This document shows, one piece after another, positions 23,849-31,702 of a stretch of DNA of 64,000 nucleotides. The translations under genes and the position numbers were made by a program. Location of the stretch: NCBI GenBank assembly GCA_035485275.1, contig DATHOE010000046.1, forward strand, positions 62,001 to 126,000, written 5' to 3'. The notes below the pieces were generated by a model. The model did not search any database, had not been told where the DNA came from, and saw nothing but the letters and a program-made list of their open reading frames with translations. How positions within the stretch are numbered: the stretch's first letter is position 1; the number at the start of each line of letters is the position of its first letter. Origin of the DNA: DAIDJD01 sp035485275 (lineage in GTDB: Bacteria; Oederibacteriota; JAJYGY01; DAIDJD01).

Positions 23849-24127
23849 CTATCTCTTGAATTTCCAGATGAACCAGGCCAGCAGCATGAGCAGCAGGACC
23901 TGTATCAGCAGGTTGCGGTTGTGGACGATCTTAGCCTGGAGTTCCGGGGAATCCAGTCCTCTGCCGGGATTTCCTCCGGTCCTGTGGATCTCCGCCTTGC
24001 GCACCCGCAGGTTGGAACGGCAGGCCTCGCAGTCCTTAAAATGAGCGTGCAAGGCGCGCACGGTCTCACGGTCCAAGCGGCCGGCGAAGTATTCCTTGAG
24101 CAGGGCCTCGGCTTGGGCGTGGCCCAC
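23849..24127 (-). CDS. Tail-anchored zinc-finger-type small protein (92 aa)
   Basis: Starts at a GTG two bases after the rsmB stop. The N-terminal half resembles anti-sigma zinc-finger domains: LLKEYFAGRLDRETVRALHA then HFKDCEACRSNL, with His-x3-Cys-x2-Cys spacing. The C-terminus is a single TM helix (LLIQVLLLMLLAWFIWKFKR). Such proteins often bind a sigma factor from the membrane, but no ECF sigma gene is adjacent. Because it follows rsmB so closely, it is co-transcribed with it. Confidence 0.6.
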   Translation of the reverse strand: MGHAQAEALLKEYFAGRLDRETVRALHAHFKDCEACRSNLRVRKAEIHRTGGNPGRGLDSPELQAKIVHNRNLLIQVLLLMLLAWFIWKFKR

Positions 24128-24129
24128 GG

Positions 24130-25587
24130 TCAAGTCTGCCTCCGCAGGCGCGCGGCGAAGAAACCGTCCATGCCGTCCTGGCCCGGCCAGGTCCTCAGGT
24201 AGCCTTCCCTGGTGCAGACCTCGGCCGGGGCGAAGAACTGCGCCCGCTCGAAGGTGAAGCCCCGGGAACGCTCCAGGAAACGGTCCACCACGGCCTCGTT
24301 CTCCTCGGGCTCCCAGGTGGAGGTGCAGTAGACCAGCACTCCCCCGGGCCGGATGTACTGGGACGCGGCCATCAGCATGCGCCATTGGCGTTCGGCCAGG
24401 CCGGGGGCGGCGTCGGGACGGGCCTGCCAGCGCGCCTCCGGGCGGCGGCGGAGCACCCCCAACGAGGTGCTCGGCGCGTCCAGCACGGCCGCGTCCAGGC
24501 TTCCGGCCAGTTCCTGGCGCGGGGACAGCGCGTCGCGGGTCTCGCTGTGGATGTTGTGCAGGCCCTGGCGGCGCAGGGTCGTTTGGAGCTTGTCCAGGGC
24601 CCCGTTCTTGCGGTCGAAGGCCCATATCCTGCCATCGGGCCCGACCAATTGGGCCAGCAGGGTGGCCTTGCCCCCGGGAGCGGCGCACACGTCCGCGATC
24701 TGCCAGCCGGGCTGGGGGTCCAGGAGCAGGCCCAGCAGCTGGGCGCTCTCGTCCTGGACGTGGTAGTCGCCCTCCAGGAAGCCGGGCAGCCGGCGCGTGT
24801 CCACCGCCTCCTTCAGCCTCAGGCCCCAGGGGGAAAAGCGGCAGGGTTCGACGCGCAGGCCGGCCTGATGCAGGCGGCTGGCCACCTCGTCGCGCTTGGC
24901 CCGCAGGGGGTTCACCCGCAGGGTCAGGGGCGGGGCCTGGTTGCTGGCCTTGAGCACCGCGGCGGCCCTCTCCCAGCCGAAGGCGTCGCAAAGGCGCTGG
25001 ACCATCCAGACGGGGTGGGAGCTGTCCACGGCCAGGCGCTGGACAGGGTGCTCGGGCAGGGCCGGCAGCTTGTTCTCGGCCTGCTGGCGGCAGATCTCGC
25101 GCAAGCAGCCGTTGACGAACTTCGCCACCCCGTCGTGGCCGTGGCGCTTCGAGATTTCGGCCGCCCCGTCCACCGCGGCCGCGGCCGGGATGCGGTCCAG
25201 GCACAGGAGCTGGTACAGGCTCAGGCGCAGGAGGTTGCGCACCCAGGGGGAGAGGGCGTCCAGGGGGCGGTGCGACACGGCCGAGAGGCGGTAGTCCAGC
25301 AGGGCGCGGCGGCGCAGAGTGCCGAAGACCAGCTCCGACATCAGGGCGCCGTCCTCGGCCTTGAAGCTATGGGCGTTGAGGGCCTCGTCCACCAGGTCGC
25401 GGGCCCGCGCTTCCGGGCTTTCCAGGCGCAGGAGTATGCGGCAGGCCTCGTCCCGAGGATCCGGGACATGCGCAGCGGGGTCGGGCGGAGGAGGGCCTTC
25501 AGGGCCGGATGCCGGGCTCGGGGTCAAAGGAATGGCGGAGGACGCGGAAAAATCCTCGGGGCCGTCCGAAGGCGCTGGATGCTCCAA
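24130..25587 (-). CDS. rsmB: 16S rRNA cytosine-967 C5-methyltransferase
   Basis: A NusB-like RNA-binding domain (about residues 45-175) is followed by a Rossmann methyltransferase domain with the SAM motif IADVCAAPGGKATLLAQLVG. Motif VI, VLVYCTSTWEPEENE, keeps the Cys used as nucleophile in RsmB. Motif IV, normally DAPCSG, reads DAPSTSLG, so the second conserved Cys is Ser here. A Pro-rich N-terminal extension of about 40 residues is unusual. The 485-aa length is slightly above the usual 430-450. Confidence 0.9.
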   Translation of the reverse strand: MEHPAPSDGPEDFSASSAIPLTPSPASGPEGPPPPDPAAHVPDPRDEACRILLRLESPEARARDLVDEALNAHSFKAEDGALMSELVFGTLRRRALLDYRLSAVSHRPLDALSPWVRNLLRLSLYQLLCLDRIPAAAAVDGAAEISKRHGHDGVAKFVNGCLREICRQQAENKLPALPEHPVQRLAVDSSHPVWMVQRLCDAFGWERAAAVLKASNQAPPLTLRVNPLRAKRDEVASRLHQAGLRVEPCRFSPWGLRLKEAVDTRRLPGFLEGDYHVQDESAQLLGLLLDPQPGWQIADVCAAPGGKATLLAQLVGPDGRIWAFDRKNGALDKLQTTLRRQGLHNIHSETRDALSPRQELAGSLDAAVLDAPSTSLGVLRRRPEARWQARPDAAPGLAERQWRMLMAASQYIRPGGVLVYCTSTWEPEENEAVVDRFLERSRGFTFERAQFFAPAEVCTREGYLRTWPGQDGMDGFFAARLRRQT

Positions 25588-25671
25588 AATTGGACCTCAA
25601 GAAGGTGCTACGCTACGCAGGGCCGAGGGGTCCATAAAGGGACCCTGGGGCCGAAAAAACTCCCGAAAAAA

Positions 25672-26097
25672 TCAGCTGTGGGAGCGGTCGGGATGCGCCT
25701 CGACGAAGCGGCGGATCGCGGTCTCGTCGTCCTGGTTCAGGAGGATCAGGAAACGTATGCCGGAAATGTGCTGGCCGTTCTCGATCTTCGCCCACATCAC
25801 CTCGGCCAAAGCCCGCACGGAGCCCGGCCGGCCGGGCAGCCCCATCTCCACCTTCAGGTAGTCGCCCTTTTTCAGCGCGGAGGCGGTGACGATGGCCAGC
25901 CCGGAAAGGCTTATGTTGACGCTGCGTCCGTCGGGCTGGAAGTCCGTGCCCGGGACCTTGCCCGCGGCGCTGTCCCGCCGGATCACCTTGTACTTCACCT
26001 TGGCGTCGACGCGCAGTCGTTCATCGCGCCGGCTGTCGCGCCCGTCCGCAAGCACACCCGCCGCCCGCATGGGCTTGGACTCTTTGTTCGAGGGCAT
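25672..26097 (-). CDS. PilZ-domain protein (141 aa)
   Basis: A single PilZ domain, the c-di-GMP receptor fold: RRDERLRVDAKVKY carries the RxxxR binding loop and RSVNISLSGLAI carries the (D/N)xSxxG motif. The rest is a beta barrel (KKGDYLKVEMGLPGR, VRALAEVMWAKIENG, ISGIRFLILLNQDD). Both binding motifs are intact, so c-di-GMP binding is likely. Its target is not indicated by neighbours, since it lies between fmt and rsmB. Confidence 0.9.
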   Translation of the reverse strand: MPSNKESKPMRAAGVLADGRDSRRDERLRVDAKVKYKVIRRDSAAGKVPGTDFQPDGRSVNISLSGLAIVTASALKKGDYLKVEMGLPGRPGSVRALAEVMWAKIENGQHISGIRFLILLNQDDETAIRRFVEAHPDRSHS

Positions 26098-26117
26098 TCA
26101 TTCCTCCGGTCCGAAGC

Positions 26118-27062
26118 CTAGGCTGGCGCGATGAAACGCGCTCCCGGCCCCAAGGGGTGTCCCCGGGCGTAGTCGGCCGCGGGCATCGATTTTCCCGAGG
26201 GCGGCCGCAGCGTCTCCAGCCAGACCGCGCCGTCCCCGCAGGCCACCTTGAAACCGCGTTGCGCCGTCTCCAGCAGGCTGCCGGCCGGGCCGCCCGCCGC
26301 GCCGGCGTCGGACAGGGCCAGCACCTTGAGCGTCTCACCCCGCTCCAGGGCCGTGCTCACGCCCGGCCTTTCCTTGAAGGCGCGGAAACGGCTGAGCAGT
26401 TCCGCGCGCGGGCGGGAGAAGTCCAGGAAGCCGTCGCTCTTTTTGAGCATCGGGGCGAGCGTCACTTTGCTCTCGTCCTGCTTCAGGCCCCTCAGGGTGC
26501 CGGAAGCCAAGCCTTCCACGGCGCGCACCAGCAGGGCGGCCCCGCTTTGGGCCAGCTCCACATGCAGGCCCGGGGCGTCGTCCTCGGGCCCTAAGGCCCT
26601 GCCCTGGGCCAGCAGCACGTCCCCGGAGTCGAGGCGCATGGCCATCTTCTGGACCGTGACCCCGGTCTCCGCGTCCCCGGCCGCCAGCGCCCACTCTATG
26701 GGCGCGGCCCCGCGCCAGCGCGGCAGGAGCGAGGCGTGCAGGTTGACGCAGCCCAGGCGGGGGGCCTCCAGCACGGCCTGCGGAAGGATCTGCCCGTAGG
26801 CCACCACGCACACCAGGTCCAGGGGTTCGGACAAAAAGGTCCTTAGGGCGCCCGCCTCGCGCATGCTTTCAGGCTGCCAGACTTTGAGCCCCAGCCCCTG
26901 GGCCGCGGCCTTCAGCGGCGGCGCCTGGAGCTCGTGCCCCCGGCCCTTGGGCCGGTCGGGCTGGCAAACCACCAGGTCCAGGCTGTGGCCCGCGTCCCGG
27001 AGGGCCAGCAGGGACGGCACCGCGAAGCCGGCCGTGCCGAAAAAGCCCAGCTTCAGGCTCAC
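26118..27062 (-). CDS. fmt: Methionyl-tRNA formyltransferase
   Basis: Formylates initiator Met-tRNA. Visible motifs are KLGFFGTAGFAVPSLLALRD, VVAYGQILPQAVLEAPRLG, the catalytic CVNLHASLLPRWRGAAPIEW with Asn and His, and the Asp in AMRLDSGDVLLAQ. The C-terminal OB-like domain follows from about residue 210. Length 314 aa. It overlaps def by 4 nt, the standard def-fmt pairing, in a block that also contains priA and rsmB. Confidence 0.96.
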   Translation of the reverse strand: MSLKLGFFGTAGFAVPSLLALRDAGHSLDLVVCQPDRPKGRGHELQAPPLKAAAQGLGLKVWQPESMREAGALRTFLSEPLDLVCVVAYGQILPQAVLEAPRLGCVNLHASLLPRWRGAAPIEWALAAGDAETGVTVQKMAMRLDSGDVLLAQGRALGPEDDAPGLHVELAQSGAALLVRAVEGLASGTLRGLKQDESKVTLAPMLKKSDGFLDFSRPRAELLSRFRAFKERPGVSTALERGETLKVLALSDAGAAGGPAGSLLETAQRGFKVACGDGAVWLETLRPPSGKSMPAADYARGHPLGPGARFIAPA

Positions 27063-27580
27063 GCGGCCCCCTTGGCCGCCTCTTTTTTCATCTGCTTGAG
27101 TTTGCCGGCCAGCAGGGCCTTCTGGCCCATGGGCAGGTAGTCGATGAACAGGCGGCCGTCCAGATGGCCGACCTCGTGCTGAAGGGCTTTGCCCAGCAGG
27201 CCGTCGGATTCGACCTCAAAGGGGACGCCGTCCATGCCCACGGCCTGGACGCGGGCGCTCTCGGCCCGCTTCGCCAGCGCGCGCAGGCCCGGAAAGGACA
27301 GGCAGCCCTCCTCCTCCTCGACGTCGCCGCTCTCGCTGATGATGCGGGGGTTCAGGAGCACCAGCCGGGCCGCGGGGTCGCGGCCCGAGGAGGTGTCGAT
27401 CACCGCGACGCGGATGTCCAGGCCGACCTGGTTCGCGGCCAGTCCCACGCCTTCGGCGTCGTACATGGTCTCGAACAGATCCTCCACCAGGGCCTCCAAG
27501 GACGGCCGCTTGGGGTCGACCAAACGGGTCTTCAGGCGCAAAACAGGATCAGGATACAGTCGGATGGGGAGCAGAGCCAT
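27059..27580 (-). CDS. def: Peptide deformylase
   Basis: Removes the N-formyl group from nascent proteins. All three motifs are present: EGVGLAANQVG, EEGCLSFPGL with the metal-binding Cys, and LQHEVGHLDGRLF with HExxH. The Asp usually found inside the third motif (HEIDHLDG) is Gly here, which is a tolerated position. Length 173 aa. It precedes fmt with a 4-nt overlap. Confidence 0.96.
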   Translation of the reverse strand: MALLPIRLYPDPVLRLKTRLVDPKRPSLEALVEDLFETMYDAEGVGLAANQVGLDIRVAVIDTSSGRDPAARLVLLNPRIISESGDVEEEEGCLSFPGLRALAKRAESARVQAVGMDGVPFEVESDGLLGKALQHEVGHLDGRLFIDYLPMGQKALLAGKLKQMKKEAAKGAA

Positions 27581-27612
27581 AATTCCTTGATTTTACGGGG
27601 CGCGGCGCCGTC

Positions 27613-29817
27613 TCACAAGAAACTTAAAGGATCGACGTCCACGGCCAGGTGCACGGCCGCGTCCTTCCAATGGTAGCACCAGGGCGACAGCAATTGATGC
27701 AAAGCTTTAACGCCCGGGGATTTCAGCAGGATGCGGTAGCGCCACCACCCGTTGACCAGGACCAGGGGGGAGGGGGCCGGACCCAGGACCTGCACCGCGG
27801 CCCTGCCGGAGCCCGCCGCCCGCAGCAGCTCCTCGGCCGCGGCTTCGGCGCGGGCCTGCACCCGGGCCTTGTCCCGGCCCCGGAAGATGAGGGCCGCCAG
27901 GCGCCCGAAGGGCGGATAGCCGAAATCCCTGCGTTCGGCCAAACCGGCCGCGAAAAAGGCCTCAAAATCCTGCATAGCCGCGGCCCTCAGGCAGTCGTGC
28001 TCGGGCTGGCGGGTCTGGATCAGGACCGTGCCGGACTTGTCCGCGCGCCCCGCGCGGCCCGACACCTGCACCAGCAGCTGGAAGGTTCGCTCAGCGGCCC
28101 GGAAATCCGGGAAATTGAGGGAGGCGTCCGCGTTGACCACCCCCACCAGGGTCAGCTCCGGGAAATCCAGGCCCTTGGCCAGCATCTGCGTGCCCAGCAG
28201 GACGTCGATCTCGCGGGCGTGCATCTTCTCGTACAGGTCGCTGTGGAAACCCTGGCCCGAGGCCGTGTCGCGGTCCACCCGCAGGATCCGGGCCGTGGGC
28301 AAAAGGCCGCGCAGCTCCAGCTCCAGCCGCTGGGTGCCGGTGCCCTGGGCGCGCAGCAGGGGCTTGCCGCACTTGGGGTTGGGGCAGCGGTCCGGTGGCC
28401 TGCGCGCGCGGCCGCAGAGGTGGCAGCGCAGCCAGCCCCCGCCCCGCGCCTCCCGGTGCAGGGTCATGGGGACGGAGCAGTGGCCGCATTCCACGGCCTG
28501 CCCACAGGCCACGCAGGACCACACCGGAGCGAAGCCCCGGCGGTTGAGGAAGAGCAGGCTCTGCTGGCCCGCGGCGAGGTTCGCGCGCAGGGCCTCGGCC
28601 AGGGCCGGGGACAGCACGTCGTCCGGCGCTTCAGCGGTCTTTTCCCAGGCCTTGAGGTCCACGAAATCCACCTTGGGCATGCCGCGCGCACCCACGCGGC
28701 CGGGCAGGGTCAGCAGACCAAGCTTTCCCGTGCGGGCGTTGTGGAAGGCCTCGAAGCTGGGCGTGGCCGAGCCCAGCACGCAGACCGCGCCCTCGAGGCC
28801 TGCGCGGACCAGGGCCGCGTCGCGGGCGTGGTACCGGGGCGCGTTCTCCTGCTTGTACGAGGGCTCGCTCTCCTCGTCCACCACCACCAGCTTGAGGCCG
28901 CGCACAGGGGCGAAAAGGGCCGAACGCGGCCCCAAGGCCACGCGCTTGCGCCCCGAGGCCAGGTCGGCCCAGGCCCTGGCGCGCTCCTGCACGCCGAGAC
29001 CGCTGTGCAGCACCGCCACCTGGCCCGGCAAGCGGGCCTCGAAGCGGGCCCAGGTCTGGGGGGTCAGGGCGATCTCAGGCACCAGCACGATGGCCCCGCC
29101 CCCGGAACGCAGGGCCGCGTCCAGGGCGCGCAGATAGACTTCCGTCTTGCCGCTGCCCGTGACCCCGTGCAGGAGGAAGCCCCCGCCCGCGCCCTTGCCC
29201 AGGGCGGCCAGGATCGCGTCCACGGCCGCTGCCTGGGGGCCGGTCAAGGTGGGCGGCTTGTCCGGACGCGGAAGCTCCTCCGGAGGAGCGGCCGCCTCCC
29301 GCGAGGCGCGGCGCAGGGGCCCTTCCAAACAGCGCTTCAGGATCGCGGGTGAAAGCCCCTCCGCCTTGGCCCAGGCCAGAGAAATGGCGCCCTGCTCCAG
29401 CAGGGCTTCCAGGACGCCGCGGGACCTGGCCTGGCGCGTGGCCAGGCCGGAAAGCAGGGCACGCAGGGCCTCGGCGTCCGCCAGCTCCAGCCACTGCTCG
29501 CGGCGCAGGGCGCCGGGAGGGGGCAGGGCCAGGGCCAGGGCCTCCCCCCAGCCGCAGAGATAATAGTCCGCGATCCAGCGGGTGAACTTGAGTACCTCGG
29601 GGCTCACCGAGGCCTGCTCCTCCAAGGCGGCTTCCACGGACTTCATGCCCTTGGCCTGGCTCTGCGCGATCAGGGCCGTGACCACGCCGTCCAGGTGGCG
29701 GCGCCCGAAGGGCACGCGCACACGCTGGCCCGGGCGCAGGCTCAGGCCGGCGGGCACCTCATAGTCGAAGGCGTCCGGCAGGGGCAAAGGGAGGGCGACC
29801 TGGCAAAAGGATGGCAT
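27613..29817 (-). CDS. priA: Primosomal replication-restart helicase PriA
   Basis: Restarts stalled forks by loading the replisome. Order: 3'-DNA-binding domain (PSFCQVALPLPLPDAFDYEV), helicase lobe 1 with Walker A GVTGSGKTEVYL, a Zn-binding insertion with Cys pairs (CVACGQAVECGHC, CHLCGRA, CPNPKCGKPL), and lobe 2 with VSGRAGRADKSGTVLIQT. The Walker B box reads VVVDEESEPSYKQE, where most PriA proteins have DEEH. The ATG at 29817 is chosen because the family N-terminus begins there; 40 upstream codons are open but unrelated. Length 734 aa. Confidence 0.94.
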   Translation of the reverse strand: MPSFCQVALPLPLPDAFDYEVPAGLSLRPGQRVRVPFGRRHLDGVVTALIAQSQAKGMKSVEAALEEQASVSPEVLKFTRWIADYYLCGWGEALALALPPPGALRREQWLELADAEALRALLSGLATRQARSRGVLEALLEQGAISLAWAKAEGLSPAILKRCLEGPLRRASREAAAPPEELPRPDKPPTLTGPQAAAVDAILAALGKGAGGGFLLHGVTGSGKTEVYLRALDAALRSGGGAIVLVPEIALTPQTWARFEARLPGQVAVLHSGLGVQERARAWADLASGRKRVALGPRSALFAPVRGLKLVVVDEESEPSYKQENAPRYHARDAALVRAGLEGAVCVLGSATPSFEAFHNARTGKLGLLTLPGRVGARGMPKVDFVDLKAWEKTAEAPDDVLSPALAEALRANLAAGQQSLLFLNRRGFAPVWSCVACGQAVECGHCSVPMTLHREARGGGWLRCHLCGRARRPPDRCPNPKCGKPLLRAQGTGTQRLELELRGLLPTARILRVDRDTASGQGFHSDLYEKMHAREIDVLLGTQMLAKGLDFPELTLVGVVNADASLNFPDFRAAERTFQLLVQVSGRAGRADKSGTVLIQTRQPEHDCLRAAAMQDFEAFFAAGLAERRDFGYPPFGRLAALIFRGRDKARVQARAEAAAEELLRAAGSGRAAVQVLGPAPSPLVLVNGWWRYRILLKSPGVKALHQLLSPWCYHWKDAAVHLAVDVDPLSFL

Positions 29818-30149
29818 GGTCCGATCAGGCAGACGGAAAAGCGCTTCAAGGCGCCGCAGCGGCGCAAAACGGCTCCGGTCCCGGGAATGACTCCAGGGAC
29901 CGGGCCGGAGCCATGATCGTGGTCGCTTCCCTATCACACAAGGTTTTTATGGGGCAAAGAATTCCCCAGCGAGGATAGGCATTTCGGGGGCTAGCCGTGG
30001 AGGAAAGCCCTTTCGTTGGGGCTAGAGGCCCCCTCCAGTGGAATAAACGCCGACCCTAGTGCATTTAGGCTTGAGACATCCTAATCAGGGTGAATGGGCC
30101 ACAAAGCAGAGGGTTTCTCTGACCATTTCTTTAACTACAGAGGCTTAGC
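29818..30149. other. Intergenic region with possible structured leader
   Basis: No gene is supported in this stretch between divergent priA and the outer-membrane protein gene. It contains a small hairpin, GGGGC-TAGAG-GCCCC at 30018-30032, nested in GGAGG/CCTCC arms, plus CCTA/TAGG pairings further on, within 130 bases of the downstream start. It may be a structured 5' leader, but it does not match any riboswitch consensus I know. Confidence 0.35.
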
Positions 30150-30758
30150 GTGAAAAAAGAATTTCTTGCCCTGGCACTAGTCATTGCGTGCGGAACCGGC
30201 AGTTTAGCTGCGGATACGACCACGGACTCGACCACGTCGACCACCACGGATTCGACCACTTCAACCACGACGGACGCCGCGCTTGGGGTCCCCCCGCAAC
30301 TGCACCTGAATCTGGACGCCTTGGCCGGCGTCAGGACGACGCCAAGCGGCGAAGCCGGGCACGGCATCGGCGGAGGAAGCGCCGGATTCGAGTACATCCC
30401 CGCCTATTTCCAATATGTGGGCGTGGACCTGGATTACGGCTACTTGGCCGTGGGCAAGCCCACGACGCGGAGGGACAACGACATTGACCTGTCCCTGCGC
30501 CTGATGAGCCCGACCATGGGATCAATGACGGGCTGGCTGCAGGCCGGGGCCGGTTACAACACCTCCCCCAATGAGGTGAATAGTCATTATCTGGCCTTCA
30601 TAGAGCCCGGATTCCGTTGGGTGATCCTCCCCCGCCTGGCCTTGGACAGCGGCGTTGAGTTTATCCAGGCAAGCCCGAAGGCGGACTATGTGCGGTCTGT
30701 CAGCGTGGTGATGGGTCTTTCGATCCCTCTGGACGGGGATTATCTCTCCGGCAAATAA
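30150..30758 (+). CDS. Predicted outer-membrane beta-barrel protein (202 aa)
   Basis: A signal peptide (MKKEFLALALVIACGTGSLA) is followed by a Thr/Ser/Asp stretch made of repeats of TTDSTTSTT, encoded by imperfect tandem repeats of about 24 bases. The rest alternates hydrophobic and polar residues with repeated Gly-aromatic endings (VGVDLDYGYLAVG, GWLQAGAGYNTS, LAFIEPGFRWVIL, SVSVVMGLSIPL), consistent with about eight strands of an OmpA/W-like barrel. No specific family is recognised. It stands alone and ends at a strong terminator. Confidence 0.65.
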   Translation: MKKEFLALALVIACGTGSLAADTTTDSTTSTTTDSTTSTTTDAALGVPPQLHLNLDALAGVRTTPSGEAGHGIGGGSAGFEYIPAYFQYVGVDLDYGYLAVGKPTTRRDNDIDLSLRLMSPTMGSMTGWLQAGAGYNTSPNEVNSHYLAFIEPGFRWVILPRLALDSGVEFIQASPKADYVRSVSVVMGLSIPLDGDYLSGK

Positions 30759-30786
30759 CCCAACAATTTTATGAATCGTATTTGCC

Positions 30787-30818
30787 AGGCCCCGGAGGCG
30801 ACTCCGGGGCCTTTTTTT
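30787..30818 (+). terminator. Rho-independent terminator after the barrel gene
   Basis: AGGCCCCGGAG and CTCCGGGGCCT form a perfect 11-bp stem around GCGA, followed by a seven-T run on the plus strand. Confidence 0.9.
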
Positions 30819-30847
30819 ATTGGCTCAGACAAGAGAGGCGTCGGGCC

Positions 30848-31702
30848 TCAAAAATAAATGTGCGCCGCCAGGTCGACCGGGGAAAATCCGCTGCCCGCCA
30901 GTCCCAAGCCGCTGACCGTCTGGGCCCCGCCGTTGCCGGAGGGGGGCGTCAGGGACTGGGAAAATCCGGTCACCCCGATCGTGGCCTCCAGGGACAGCCA
31001 ATCCCAGCCCGGGACAAAGGCCTCAAAGCCGCCGCCCACGAAGACGGCCAGGGTGGTTTCGCTGGCCTGGCCCGACCATCCGCTGATGGACTCCGCGGAC
31101 TGGGCCCCGGAGACCTTGAGCACCAGCTGGGACAGCAGGTCGTGGCTGAGTTCGCTGAGGTTGTAGCGCAGGCCCAGGGCGCCGGCGTAGACGGCCATGC
31201 CGGGGCTGGAGGACACCAGGGGCGAGAGCTCGCCGCGGCCGGCCTGCGCGCTGTTGTAGTTGCCACCGGCGAGGACGTCGATGGCCAGGCGCTCCGTGGC
31301 CCACCAGCGCAGGGACAGCGCGTCGGGCAGCGCCACCATGGAACCCGAAGGCGAGGCGATGGCCGTGGCCGGGATGGAGTCCACGCCCAGGGCCCAGTGG
31401 CCCTGGAGGTCCCTGCTCTTACCCATGCCCAGCGCGCTGCGCGGGGTGAGCTGGCTCGCCAGGGGGAAGGCCCGCGAGCTCAGGCCGGGCATGAGGTTCG
31501 TGGCGCCCGCGTTCGCGTTGTTCCCGGAGAAGGGATTGGTCCCGGACGGGCTGCCCGACATGCCGTTGTTGCTGGGATAGCTGTTGTTGCCCAGGAAGCC
31601 CGAGGTGTTCGGGCTGCTGGTGCCTCCCAACAGGGTGCCTTCAGCCGGCAAGGCCGCGCCCAGGACCGAACCCAGGACCAAGAGCAACGCAAACCGCTTC
31701 AT
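30848..31702 (-). CDS. Predicted envelope/outer-membrane protein (284 aa)
   Basis: A signal peptide (MKRFALLLVLGSVLGAALPA) precedes an Asn/Ser/Gly-rich stretch (GFLGNNSYPSNNGMSGSPSG) and a region of alternating strands ending in an aromatic C-terminus (PVDLAAHIYF), typical of outer-membrane barrels. The final Phe supports BAM-dependent insertion. Start ATG 31702 has GGAGG upstream and overlaps the stop of the DNA glycosylase gene by 4 nt, an unexpected coupling of an envelope protein with a repair enzyme. No named family is recognised. Confidence 0.65.
   Translation of the reverse strand: MKRFALLLVLGSVLGAALPAEGTLLGGTSSPNTSGFLGNNSYPSNNGMSGSPSGTNPFSGNNANAGATNLMPGLSSRAFPLASQLTPRSALGMGKSRDLQGHWALGVDSIPATAIASPSGSMVALPDALSLRWWATERLAIDVLAGGNYNSAQAGRGELSPLVSSSPGMAVYAGALGLRYNLSELSHDLLSQLVLKVSGAQSAESISGWSGQASETTLAVFVGGGFEAFVPGWDWLSLEATIGVTGFSQSLTPPSGNGGAQTVSGLGLAGSGFSPVDLAAHIYF

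Noticed and set aside
25628..25645. GGGTCC/GGACCC hairpin between the PilZ gene and rsmB
   Set aside because: Short stem with no T-run; not enough to call a terminator.
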